NCBI GenBank assembly: GCA_963825075.1
Contig: CAWGRX010000009.1
Coordinates: 186,001 to 250,000 of the forward strand
Direction of reading: 5' to 3'
DNA from: CAWAVN01 sp963825075
GTDB lineage: Bacteria; Planctomycetota; Planctomycetia; Planctomycetales; Planctomycetaceae
DNA length: 64,000 nt
Shown here: positions 18,482 to 29,900 of the stretch, piece after piece
Numbering within the stretch: position 1 is the first letter of the stretch
Layout: each line of letters begins with the position of its first letter
The notes under the pieces: generated by a model
What the model was told of the DNA's origin: nothing
Database searches by the model: none
Seen by the model: only the letters and a program-made list of their open reading frames with translations
Translations under genes and position numbers: made by a program

Positions 18482-19646
18482 ATGACAAATGCGATCCTCT
18501 CGTGGACGGTTTCCAACATCGCGCTGTCCGGTCTGTTGGCCGTGTTGGCTTTTGCGGTCAGCCGGCTTTGGCGAAATCCGCACGTGGCCCATGCGCTGTG
18601 GTTATTGGTGCTGATCAAACTCATCACCCCGCCGGTCGTTTCGATCGAAAACCCGTGGCCCAAAGCGATCAACAACAACCCCGCCGCGATTCCCAAAACC
18701 GCCGCCGTGGAGTCGTCGCCAGTTTCGGACTTGGAAACGAAAAGGACCGCACAGGAGATAAAGCGAGAGCCGCCGTCGTCTTCCCGTGAAACTGTGGTCG
18801 CAGTTCCGCGGGGTGCGGACGCCTTGGTTCCGGCGAATCATCCGGAACCCAGGCCGAAGACCCAACCGAAGAAAACACCCGCTTCAACTCCGGCGGATTA
18901 CTCCGGCTGGATCATCGCGGTTTGGGGGCTGGGGGCGATCGCTTTCAGCGGGTTGGTGTGGGTTCGTTGTCTTCGGTTTCAGAAGCTCTTGAAATCCGCG
19001 TGTCCGGCGGATGACCCCATCGCGTCGGAAACGCTTCGCCTATCTGAATTGATGGGATTAAGCCGTTCTCCCGAAGTTTCTTTTGTGGAGGCGGCGATTC
19101 CGCCTTTGGTTTGGGGCGTCTGCCGGCGGCCGCGGATTTTGTTGCCGCGGAAACTTTTTCAAGATTTAACTCTCGAACAACAGCAAACGGTGCTCGCGCA
19201 CGAACTCGCGCCATATCCGCCGTGGCGATCATCGGCTCAGGTGGATTGAAGTCGCGGTGCGGCTGTTGTTTTGGTGGTATCCGCTCACGTGGTGGGCCGG
19301 TCGGGAGATGCGGCGGGCCGAGGAGGAATGCTGTGACGCCTGGGTAATCTGGACGCTGCCCGCAAGCCGGCAAGCCTACGGCCAGGCTCTTTGTCACACG
19401 ATTGAATTTCTGTCCGATGCCGAGTTCCCGGTTCCGAGGGCGGTCGGCACCACGATGGGAACCCATTTTCTCAAACGGAGGATTCAGATGATCGTCAAAC
19501 AAAACACCCCGCACCGCATGTCCCGGCGAAGCCGACTGGCCGTGCTCCTCCTGGCCGTGATTACTTTGCCCCTGGCGGCACAAACGAGAGAACCCGAAGC
19601 CTCAAAACCTCGAAACCGGTCGCAAAGAGAGGAACAATCGAACTAA
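18482..19646 (+). CDS. M56 (BlaR1-type) membrane metallopeptidase, frameshifted at its HExxH motif
   Basis: Sensor/protease partner of BlaI. N-terminal membrane segments are at residues 5-25 and 37-56, a linker rich in Pro/Lys follows, and another segment is at about 140-160 (WIIAVWGLGAIAFSGLVWV). The zinc motif HELAH is split by a frameshift at 19210-19212: the first frame reads HELAPYPPWRSS, whereas removing one C gives HELAHIRRGDHRLRWIEV. The next frame then supplies LLFWWYPLTWWAGREMRRAE and EEECCDAWV, the third zinc-ligand region of M56. The C-terminal stretch SRRSRLAVLLLAVITLPLAAQ is a further membrane anchor. Beyond it the reading seems to move into the frame of the following segment. 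Confidence 0.8.
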
Positions 19647-20266
19647 GCCTCCGAGGGCAACGCGGAACCATCCCCAGCCGCACGGACTTTGGGGGAGATA
19701 GCGAGGTCGCTGAGCCAAAGACTCACGAAATATACATCGCTTTCAATAGCCGAAATTCTCTTCTTGATCTTGATACGGGAAAAACCTTGGTCCCATTGCT
19801 ACGTGGTGGTCCATCGCAGGTTCCGGAGTTCGACGTTTATGCCAGGTTTGGACTGGATAACGCCGTGGAGCTTTTCGGTCAGCTTCGGAAACTCGGGCAA
19901 GTCGAAGCACAGACATGGGAGGAGGCGACTGAAAAGGAGCATTCGGGACCAGGTGCGAAAACTTCCCGTCTCGAAAGCCATCCGCGCAACAACGGATCGC
20001 GGAGCCAAGAAGATAAAACTCCAAAAACGTGGATCGTGGAAACGAAACATGGCGGCGTCATGATCTTCCAAGCAGAATACCGTGACGAGATCAAAACGGA
20101 AACCAGCGGCATTCAAAAAGGCTTTCTCGTTCGCTACCGGCAGGTGCGCAAGAGCGAAGAAGGCCAAGCCGAACCGGCGGCTCCGCAGACAAACACCGAA
20201 CCAGCCAAACCGGCTGCCGGGACGCAAAAAGAATCCGCGGGTCAGGAGCCAACACCGAAAAGCTGA
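19622..20266 (+). CDS. Probable periplasmic linker segment of the M56 protein (unknown fold)
   Basis: This open frame overlaps the M56 C-terminus in a different frame and reads as real protein well upstream of any start codon: KRGTIELSLRGQRGTIPS, THEIYIAFNSRNSLLDLDTG, then EVAEPK-flanked beta-rich sequence and WIVETKHGGVMIFQAEYRDE. The absence of a start and the uninterrupted sense upstream suggest it is the continuation of the M56 chain after a one-base shift near 19600-19640, not a separate gene. It ends in a Pro/Ala/Glu-rich tether (EPAAPQTNTEPAKPAAG) typical of a periplasmic linker. The stop at 20264 is bypassed if one A is removed from the run at 20258-20261. Confidence 0.5.
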   Translation, partial: AKRGTIELSLRGQRGTIPSRTDFGGDSEVAEPKTHEIYIAFNSRNSLLDLDTGKTLVPLLRGGPSQVPEFDVYARFGLDNAVELFGQLRKLGQVEAQTWEEATEKEHSGPGAKTSRLESHPRNNGSRSQEDKTPKTWIVETKHGGVMIFQAEYRDEIKTETSGIQKGFLVRYRQVRKSEEGQAEPAAPQTNTEPAKPAAGTQKESAGQEPTPKS

Positions 20267-21069
20267 CGAAGAAGTGGTGGAGACACAGTTGTCTGCCCTT
20301 GCAACAATTTTGGGATTTTGGCGCAACATCCCGGAGTCGTGCAGAGGGTGTCCGTTAGCTGAGGGGGATCACGTCAAGAAAGGGGAAGTTCTCCTGCAGC
20401 TCAAAAACACGGAAATGGAGAACCAGGTCAAGGAAGCGGAGGCGGAGTTGGCCGTCGAGAAGGAAGTGTACAAGACAGCCGAGGCCGACGTTGCGTTGGC
20501 GGAGGCGGAGTTCAAAGGTACCTCCAAGCAGATTCGAGCGGATTTCGGAACTTTACAAAAGGAAGGCGGTGGATAGTAAGCTAATGGATGGGTCGCAGAC
20601 CGCCATGGAAAAAGCCAAGGCGAACCTGGCGAAAGCCAAATTGGACGTGTTGGCTGCAAAGGCTCAGGTGGCCCTTCAAGAAACCCGCGTAAAGTCGGCC
20701 CGCGAACTTTTTGAGGAACTCACCATCAAATCCCCCACGGATGGAACGGTGTTGGACCTTCTGGCCAACCCGGGCGATTTGATCGAAGCAGGCGACTTTA
20801 ACTTGCCGCGTTGTGAGGCTCGATGTCCTCACGGCGGAGGCTTTGCGAGCAATCCGCGCGGACTTCTTGGGCGTAATGTCAAAATCATGACCTATTTTGG
20901 AAACAAACGCTCTCAGACGGTTTCGGCGAAAGTATCGTTTGTGTCCCCTATAGCCGATCCGGTGACGGGGAAGTTCCGCTTCCGCTGTGATTTCTCAAAC
21001 CTTGATGCCGACGGGAAACCGATCGCGTATCCGGACCAAAAGGCAAAGATTGTTATTCCTTCCAAATAA
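20267..21069 (+). CDS. HlyD/AcrA-type adaptor domain, heavily frameshifted (likely M56 C-terminal fusion)
   Basis: Reads as a membrane-fusion adaptor: HPGVVQRVSV joined to AEGDHVKKGEVLLQLKNTEM (lipoyl-like half), a coiled-coil hairpin (EAEAELAVEKEVYKTAEADV, then RISELYKRKAVDSK), the second lipoyl half (LTIKSPTDGTVLDLLANPGD) and the barrel ending VTGKFRFRCDFSNLDADGKP. The frame changes at about 20357 (extra A), 20537 (extra base), 20810 and 20865; in the last interval a third frame gives RLDVLTAEALRAIRADFLG. No start codon with a ribosome binding site is visible. With the preceding segments this suggests one long BlaI-controlled M56-linker-HlyD polypeptide, either decayed or poorly sequenced. 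Confidence 0.6.
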
Positions 21070-21072
21070 CCA

Positions 21073-23824
21073 TCACGGCAGCCCGTTGAGTTTTCTCACG
21101 ACCCATTCCACCGTGAGCAAGCCGAAGAACAACAGCAAGATCGGCCAGTTGTCCCAGAGTTCGATTTCCTCGCGGTTCTTCGTGCGAAACTCCGGCGGGA
21201 CGAGGCGGTCGGGGAGGCTTTGAGGGTGTCGGGGAAATAGAGATAGCCGTCGCTGACGTCGGCGAGTTGTTGGAGCAGCTTGCGGTTCGCCGACAGGTCG
21301 CTGAGTTCCAGCGTGGGTTTTTCGTTGACGTAAAACGTGGTCGCGATTTCATCTTCGCCGAGGCCGGCGGTTGCGGTGAGCTTCACGCGGTATTCGCCCG
21401 GCGGGAGCGAGATGGCCCGGGCTTCGTAAAGCAGCGAGCCGGTGCGGGTGGGTTCCAGTTCGATCGTCGTAAACGGCCGATCTTCAAATTCCACGTTGCC
21501 GTTCTCGTCGATGCGTTTGCGGTAGATGACGGCTTTGGCTTCGAGATTGGGATTTTGATCCAAAAACTTTTGCGTCCAGCGGGCTTGGATGACGGCATCG
21601 TCGCCGTGCTCGATTTCGGTCTTTTGAAGTCCGAAGCGGACGACTTCGTTTCCGGCGCTGGCTTTGTTGCGGGTCGCCCAGCGGCCGAGTTGGCCCCAGA
21701 AGCGGTGATGGTATTTGTCGCCCACGCGGTGCCGCCATCGCCAGGTGCTGTCGATGCCGATCCACAGCACCTGCCCCGTGCCCAGGTATTGATGGACGAA
21801 CACCGCGTTTTTCCGCTCATCCTCCAAGGTGAGGTTCGGCCGAAGCCCATCTCGGCGGCCACCAGCACGCTGGCGTTGGGTTTGACCTCGCCGAAGAGTC
21901 CCCAGGTGTGGCCGGGTAGGTTTTGCCAGATGCGGGCGTTCTCGGCCCGGCTGGTCGTGTCGAATTGGAACATGGCTTCGCGTTCGCCGTCGGGCGTGAG
22001 TTGCAAATGAAAGCCCCGCTCGAGCGGATCGCCGACGGATCGCACATCATCGATGTTGATGGCCCGCAATTTGGTGACGGGCAGCAGGCGTTCGAGCGTC
22101 GGGGATTGATGGAACAGCGGAAAATCGTTTTTGCCCGCCATTAACACCAGCGTCCCGCCGGACTCCGCAACGAACCGCTCCAACAGGAGCCAGGCTTTTT
22201 CCGGCATGTCCGCCGCGGCGACATCGCCGATGATGATCAGATCCGGATCGGCGAACGGCGAATGGGCCAGGTCGTCCGCGTCGCCTGGGAGCTTCAATTC
22301 TCGCGGAAACCAGGTGTCCTCCAGGATGCCGATGTAGGGCTGATGAAATACGACCTCTTTCACATTTTCGCGGCCGATGCCTTCATCGCGGTAAAAGGCA
22401 TTCGTGAGATAGCGGAACTCCCAGCGGGCTTCGCCTTCCGCGATCAATACATGCACTTTGTCATCCACGATCGTCAAAGCGAATCGGCGGGAGTTGTTGT
22501 CCCGGCGGGTTTCGCCTTCCTCCGGCTGGATGCTCAGCGTGTATTCGTGCCGGCCGATTTCTTCCTCTTCCAACTCGAAGGTGACGACCGTTTCAGTTTG
22601 CGCGGGGGTGATTTTGCGGGTGATCGGTTCGCCCTGGGTGGGTTTCAAAATCACGGTGATTTCCTTGCCCGCAAAGCCCGAGGTATTGAGCACCGCGGTG
22701 AGGATGCGGGTGTCTTTTTTGAAGGACAACTGCGGGAAATCCAAATGGGCGATCGCCAAATCTTTGGGCCGTTGTTCCGAGCCGAGCAAGATCGGAAACA
22801 CCGGAGCCTTGGCGTTCCCCAACCGGGCGGCGAGCCGGGTCGCATCCCGCCCCGCGTTGTCGCGGCCATCGGTCAACAGGACCACGCCCATCAAGGGGGC
22901 CGTGCTTTCATTCCCGGCGGTTGGCGATAAGCCTTGGGTCAAATCCGAGACCTGCGGCAGGATGCTCGCGGGTGGGTGGTCCAGATATTTGGAGAGCGAC
23001 CTTGCATCGGCCGATTCCGACTTGCCGCCGAAGACCAGCATTTCCAGCGTGCCGAGGTTTTCCAATTTGGGCAGCAGCGGATTCGAGGTTTCGGTGAGCA
23101 GCCGTTTGGCGATTTCCTTGCGGGGGATTTTGTCGAGCCGCGCGAAAATCTCGTTCAATTGATCTTTGCGGGATTGGGCCAACACCCGCCTGCGATCAGG
23201 GTCCTGCGATTCGTCTGCACTCACCCACTCTGGCTCTTCGCCTCGATCGAACGCCTGTTGCCATTCGTCGAGCCGATCTTTGTTGGCGCTGTTGCCGATG
23301 AGTCCCAGCGTTCTGGCCCAGCGCAGTTTTTCGCCCGGCGTGGCGTGGGCATCCGTGGTGCCCATGCTTTCGGAAAGATCGACCGCCACCAAAATCCGCC
23401 CGGAGTGTTTTTTATCGAGTTCCCAAGTCAGCGCGGGTTTTAACAGCGTCAGAAAAAACACGCCGAACACCAACAGCCTGAATGCCAGCAGCGTATTCCC
23501 CACCGCTTTGGGAACGAGCTTCCGCTCGTATTGCAGGAGCATCACGATCAGCACACCGGCGGCCGCGGTCATCAGGATCGAAACCCAAATCCAGCCGGTG
23601 AGGTGCATCTGCAACAGTTGCCAGCCAAACCCCAACAGCAACAGCACTGCGAGGGTTTCGGCGATGATTCCGGCTTTTCCCACGGCGGCAGGTTTTGGCT
23701 GTTTTCCAAACCGGGCCATGCCCCGGAAGGCGAGAATCAAAACCGCAAGCCCGGCCCCGGCCAGATACAACAGCAGCCAGCCGGAGGCGTCGCCTTCCTG
23801 AAAAATGAATTTGCGCTCGAACAT
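21073..23824 (-). CDS. Membrane-anchored VWA/glutamine-amidotransferase-like protein (two frameshifts)
   Basis: About 917 codons. N-terminal membrane helices (SGWLLLYLAGAGLAVLILAF and two or three more by residue 130) precede a von Willebrand A-like domain with the metal-site motif ILVAVDLSESMGTTDAH. A second region resembles a class I glutamine-amidotransferase fold without catalytic residues (VHVLIAEGEARWEFRYL, DLIIIGDVAAADMP). Beta-rich domains and a C-terminal membrane helix (LWDNWPILLLFFGLLTVEW) complete it. Breaks occur at about 21835 (after AEMGFGR, continuing TLEDERKNAVFVHQ) and 21216-21219 (after FPDTLK, continuing LPDRLVPPEFRTKN). Proteins of this plan occur with MoxR/DUF58 genes in planctomycetes; here the DUF58 gene is 20 kb away. 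Function unknown. Confidence 0.8.
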
Positions 23825-24019
23825 GGGAAGATAGGGGCCAAGGCCACAACGTGGCGGAGTTTCAACTTCTACCCTCTGCGAGATTCTATTATAAGAACTC
23901 CCGCGAGTTTTCCGCAGTGTTCCCTTGCCGATTCAGGCCGAAATCCCGCTTTGTTCCAAAACCGGCATGGGCTGCGTGCAAGCGGCGGATGGTTTCTGTT
24001 AGAGTAGTTTGCAAGACCC

Positions 24020-24045
24020 AATCAACCGGCACGCGCTAGCGTCCG
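24020..24045. repeat. Partial copy of the GCGCTAGC repeat
   Basis: On the minus strand this reads CGGACGCTAGCGCGTGCCGG followed by TTGATT, matching the right half of the full copies at 31198 and 57022 with two changes. It lies in the 284-base gap between two divergent genes. Confidence 0.55.
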
Positions 24046-24108
24046 ATTCTCCCAACACCATTGAACTGAATCCACTTTCCTTGTTTTCTCGAAAAAAGGT
24101 TATGTCCC

Positions 24109-25479
<1,371 letters not shown>

Positions 25480-25489
25480 TTGGTTAATA

Positions 25490-25530
25490 GGCCACAAAGG
25501 TCGCAGAGGCCACAAAGGAGCAAAGGGAAG
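25490..25530. repeat. GGCCACAAAGG tandem-like repeat
   Basis: Two imperfect units, GGCCACAAAGGTCGCAGA and GGCCACAAAGGAGCAAAGGG, lie after the Gfo/Idh/MocA gene. A close relative is at 41302-41344. Confidence 0.55.
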
Positions 25531-25597
25531 GCAGAACGAGCGCGGAGAACCCAACAGGTATTTTGGGTCTCCGCTCTCATTGATATTGCGGTGCGTG

Positions 25598-26890
25598 TCA
25601 GATCTCGCTCAACGGTTCCGTGGCGTCACCGAATTTGTCGAGCCGGACTCCCATCTTGTGCATCATGCTCAAATACAGCCGGCACATTTGGCGGTCGGAT
25701 TGCCCGCGATAGTTTAAGTTCTGGCCGCCTTGGATTTGGCCGCCCGCGCCGCCGAGCATCACGACCGGCAGTTGGGTGGCATCGTGGTGGCCATTGAGCA
25801 TGCTAGAACACAGGAGGATCATGGAATTGTCCAAAGCCGATCGCTCGCCTTCTTGGATCCTATCCAGCCGGCGGGCGATGTAGGCCATTTGTTCCAGGAA
25901 GAACTGGTTGACTTTGAGCCAATCGTCGGTGTCGCTGTGCGAGAGCAGATGGTGGATCATGTAGTCCACGCCCAGATGCGGAAACCTAAGCGTGCCATGA
26001 TCGTTGTTGAGCTTGAGGGTAGAGACGCGGGTTGTGTCGGTCTGGAATGCGAGCACCAAAATGTCTGACATCAGCCGCATGTGTTCGACGATGTCCTGCG
26101 GATAGCCATCGTTGGGGCGAGGCATGTTGGGTTTTTCCAAGGTGGGCCGCCAACCTTGGAGTTCTCCCCGCCGACCCGCCTGTTCGATCCGTTGCTCAAC
26201 TTCCCGGACCGAATTGAGATACTCTTCCAGTCTTTGGCGGTCGCTCAGGCTCACCCGCCGACTCACGTCTTTGGCATCGGCCAGGACCGCATCGAGGATG
26301 CTCTTGTCCGCGCGATTGCCTGAGTCCTTGAATAACTGGTCGAAGGCCAAAGCCGGGTAAACTTCCAAGGGGGCAGGCGACGTGGGGCTGCTCCAGGAAA
26401 TGTGGGAGCTGTAGAGCATGGAATAGTTTTTGTGCACGGACGGATTGGCCTTTTCGCATCCCAACACCAGGCTGGGGAGCTTGGTGCGATGGCCGATTCG
26501 CTGGGCGATTACCTGATCGACGCTGGTGCCGCTCCGAATCGTGCCGCCCGCGGAGAGCGGAGCACCGGACAGAAGATTACCCGTCTGGGAGCTGTGGATG
26601 TTCCCTTTGAGAGCTTCCGCGTTATAAAGCCCGCGGATGAAGACCATTCGATCGCGAAAGACTTTGAGCGGATGGAGGACTTTTCCCAGTTCCATCGACC
26701 GGCCGCTGCCTTTGGCCCACCATTCGTGCTGGTGAAACCCGCAGCCGGCGAACAGGATCGCCAACCGCACGGGAGCCGCGTCTGGAGTTTTTGTCCGCTC
26801 GCCGGCAAAGGACAACGATTCCATCCAAGGCAAAGCCATGCTGACGCCCAGTCCGCGAAGAAACGTCCGCCGCGCGAGTTTGTTGTCCAT
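25598..26890 (-). CDS. DUF1552 protein
   Basis: A 430-residue exported protein of the planctomycete/verrucomicrobial DUF1552 family. It starts with a twin-arginine-like signal (ARRTFLRGLGVSMALPWMES) and shows the family phrases RLAILFAGCGFHQHEWWAKG and PLKVFRDRMVFIRGLYN and a His-rich body (YMIHHLLSHSDTDDWLKVN). DUF1552 genes are almost always immediately downstream of a DUF1592/DUF1588 cytochrome gene, as here (13-base gap), and are thought to act together at the cell surface. The biochemical role is unknown. It ends in LSEI, close to the normal end of the family. Confidence 0.9.
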   Translation of the reverse strand: MDNKLARRTFLRGLGVSMALPWMESLSFAGERTKTPDAAPVRLAILFAGCGFHQHEWWAKGSGRSMELGKVLHPLKVFRDRMVFIRGLYNAEALKGNIHSSQTGNLLSGAPLSAGGTIRSGTSVDQVIAQRIGHRTKLPSLVLGCEKANPSVHKNYSMLYSSHISWSSPTSPAPLEVYPALAFDQLFKDSGNRADKSILDAVLADAKDVSRRVSLSDRQRLEEYLNSVREVEQRIEQAGRRGELQGWRPTLEKPNMPRPNDGYPQDIVEHMRLMSDILVLAFQTDTTRVSTLKLNNDHGTLRFPHLGVDYMIHHLLSHSDTDDWLKVNQFFLEQMAYIARRLDRIQEGERSALDNSMILLCSSMLNGHHDATQLPVVMLGGAGGQIQGGQNLNYRGQSDRQMCRLYLSMMHKMGVRLDKFGDATEPLSEI

Positions 26891-26903
26891 GATTTCTCCT
26901 CAT

Positions 26904-29900
26904 TTATTCGGTTGGCATATCGCGTCCGCGGATCCGCTGGAACTGCGGGCTGGTTACAATCGTTTCTACGGCAGCATGGAATTGATAATCATTGGCTTCG
27001 AGTTTGGACTTCATTTCCTTTAAGAGCGGTTCATCCGAAAGCTCGAGTTCCCGGCCTAACGCGAAGCCGAGTAGCTTTCGGCAAAACTGCTCGACGACAT
27101 CATCCTTCCGATCCACCGACAAATAACTGCGGAGGCCGTCCAGTCCTTCAATCATCTTTCCGTGGGGAAGTTTGGTGCGGGCATCGACTTTTTTCGGACG
27201 AGTTCGGCCGATGGCGTCGAATTGTTCCAAGGAAAATCCGTAGGGATCGATCCGCGAATGGCATTTGGCGCACGCGGGTTGGGAACTATGATGTTCGATC
27301 AACTGCCGAGCCGTCAAACCCGGCGGAACTTGTTCGGGCAAAACCGGCACGTTGGCGGGAGGCCGGGGCAATCGCTCGCCCAGCAGCGTTTCATAGATCC
27401 AGTTGCCTCGCAGGATCGGGCTGGTCCTTGAAGCCCCGGACTGGCTGGCCAAAAAGCTCGCCATGCCCAACACGCCGCCCCGGCCCTGGGCCTTTATGCC
27501 GTTCACTCGCCGCCACTTCGACCCGCGAACGCCGGGGACGCCGTAATGTTTGGCGAGCCGCTCGTTGAGAAAGGCATAGTCGGCCGTCAACAGGTCCAAG
27601 ATCGAACCGTTCTCCTGGAACATCTCCTCGAAAAATCGGATCGTTTCTTCGGACATATCCCGCTTGACCTGAGCAAACTCCGGATAAAGCGCTTCGTTCT
27701 TTTCCGTGGTCTTGTCGAAGTCCCGCAGGTGCAGCCATTGGCAGGCGAACTGGACGGCTAACCGCCGGGTTCGCGTATGCTTTAACATTCGCCGCGTTTC
27801 TTCGCGAAGATTTTTTTCCTCGTGGAGAACGTCTTTTTGAGCGAGCCTGCGCAGCGTTTCATCCGGGAGCGACGACCACAGGAAATAGCTCAGCCGCGTG
27901 GCCAATTCGAGATCCGAAACGGGAAGAGGTTCTTTTCCTGCCGGTTGCGTTTCCAACTTATAGAGGAAGGCCGGCGATGTGAGCACGCGGGCCAGCATTA
28001 ATCGAATCGCCTCTTCGTGAGACGTTCGATTCTCGCGCAGCGACCGATAAAAACCTTGCAGACTTTCCTTTTCCAAGTTTGTCAGCGGCCGTCTCCAGGC
28101 GCGATCCGCCAGAGTGAGTACGCCGGCAACGTGAGCGGGTTCCGAAGCGATCCTTCGCCGCCGAAACGCCTCGGCTCGTTCCTCGATCGGCTGCTGCATG
28201 GGAGCGAAGGCTTTGACCAAATCGGGGCGGTCCTGCGTGGCGAATTCCGAAATCTGTTCGAATGCCACGACCAGCTTCAAAGGCTCCTGGCTGACAAAGA
28301 ACAACTCGTCCCAGAGCCGATCGAGCCGGGCGGCTTGCTCATCGCTGAGCATCAACCGCTTCAGTTGGTCGTCCTCGCGATAAAATAACGTCAGCGTGAC
28401 CACTTCATCCACGGGGACGATTCGCGCGTAGCACAAGGCCGGCGGAAACAGGTCCCGGAATTCGCGCATCGCCTTTTCCACCCGCCGGCGGACCAATTCG
28501 CTTTTGCCAATCAAAATCGGCGCGGCGAGCGGCAATTCCTTACCCTTTGGTTTGCTCGTTTGGGCTTGAATTTGCACGCTGCCCGATTGTCCTGTTTTCT
28601 CATCCAGCCGGGCCGAGGTCACAAACACGCCATCTTTTGCAAGATCCGCCGGCAATCGAATCGCAAGCACTTGCGGGGCCTTGATGCAGAGATCCGCTTC
28701 CGGCAGCGAAGAACCGTCCAGGCGCTTTCCGAACAATTTAGGATCGAGAGCATATTCCCAATCGCCGGCCATCCGGTCCGATTCAATTCCCAGCCAATCG
28801 AGCGGGCCTTTCCAATCGCGAAGTTGCTGCCTGAGGTTTTGGTCCGCTTCGCTCAACGAGTTTTCGTGTTTCGTGAGCATGGCCGACTGCACCCGGCTTG
28901 CATGTTGCCTTTGAATCTCCGAAGACACTTCATGAATCACCGCCGCCCGCCAGTTTGCAAGTGCCGAATTGGCGGGGATGGTTGAGCCCTTTTTCTTTTG
29001 GCTGGCCGGATTAAAAAAATGCCAAACGTCTTTATGGCCGAGGGAATCGGGCAGCGGATTGCCTGCGGAGATTTTGTCCACGATGTCTTTTGCGAGAACC
29101 CAAACGCGCTTCGCTCCGGCGGTCTCGCGAATCGTCCACGAGATGTGCGTGGTGTCGCAGACGTGATTGCCATCGCGGGCGTTCACGACCAGAAACACCA
29201 CATCTCCCGGTTGAACATCCACGGTATTCTTGATGTGGAACTCGCTGCGTCCCCCGTTGTCGATCGTGCCGCTTGCCAGCACGCTGGGGCCGGTTTCCGT
29301 CAACAATTCCAATCGCCAGGCGGCACCGTTCCCGCATTTGTTGTCGGCATCGGCGACGAAGCCTTCGATTTCGACGCGGGTTTCGACGGGGCTTCTCCAG
29401 GCGACGGCGGCTTCCTGTTTGGGCCAAGGATGAACCGCGACGCCCCGCGCGGGAACCGTCAGCGTGAGAAAAGAGATCGGCTGGTCCGAGCGGTTCGTCA
29501 ACAGGCTCGTGCCTTCGTTTCCGCCCCATCCGTTAATGGCGTCGAAGCCTTGGACTTTCGTCAATTTCTTCGCAAAGTGTCCTGCGATAACCGGCTTTCC
29601 GGTCTTGCGGAATCCCGCCCATTTCATCCAGTTGGCCAGCAGGTCCGCATTGAGGTTCCGCGCTTTGGCGACCTCAGCGACCGTTTTTGAAAGATCGCGA
29701 AGGTCCGCGACCGCCGTGAGATAATCTTCCGTCCGCTTTAGTTCATCGGTTTGAAGCTGTGTCACTTTTCCAATCAACCGGCAAGCGTCGCGGAGCATGA
29801 TCGGAGATTTCGCTGTGCCCGAGGAACCTGCGGGAAACTCGATTCGCGGCCGTTCCAAAACGACATCATCGCCCTCGCTGCCATCGCCCAGATCCCCCAC

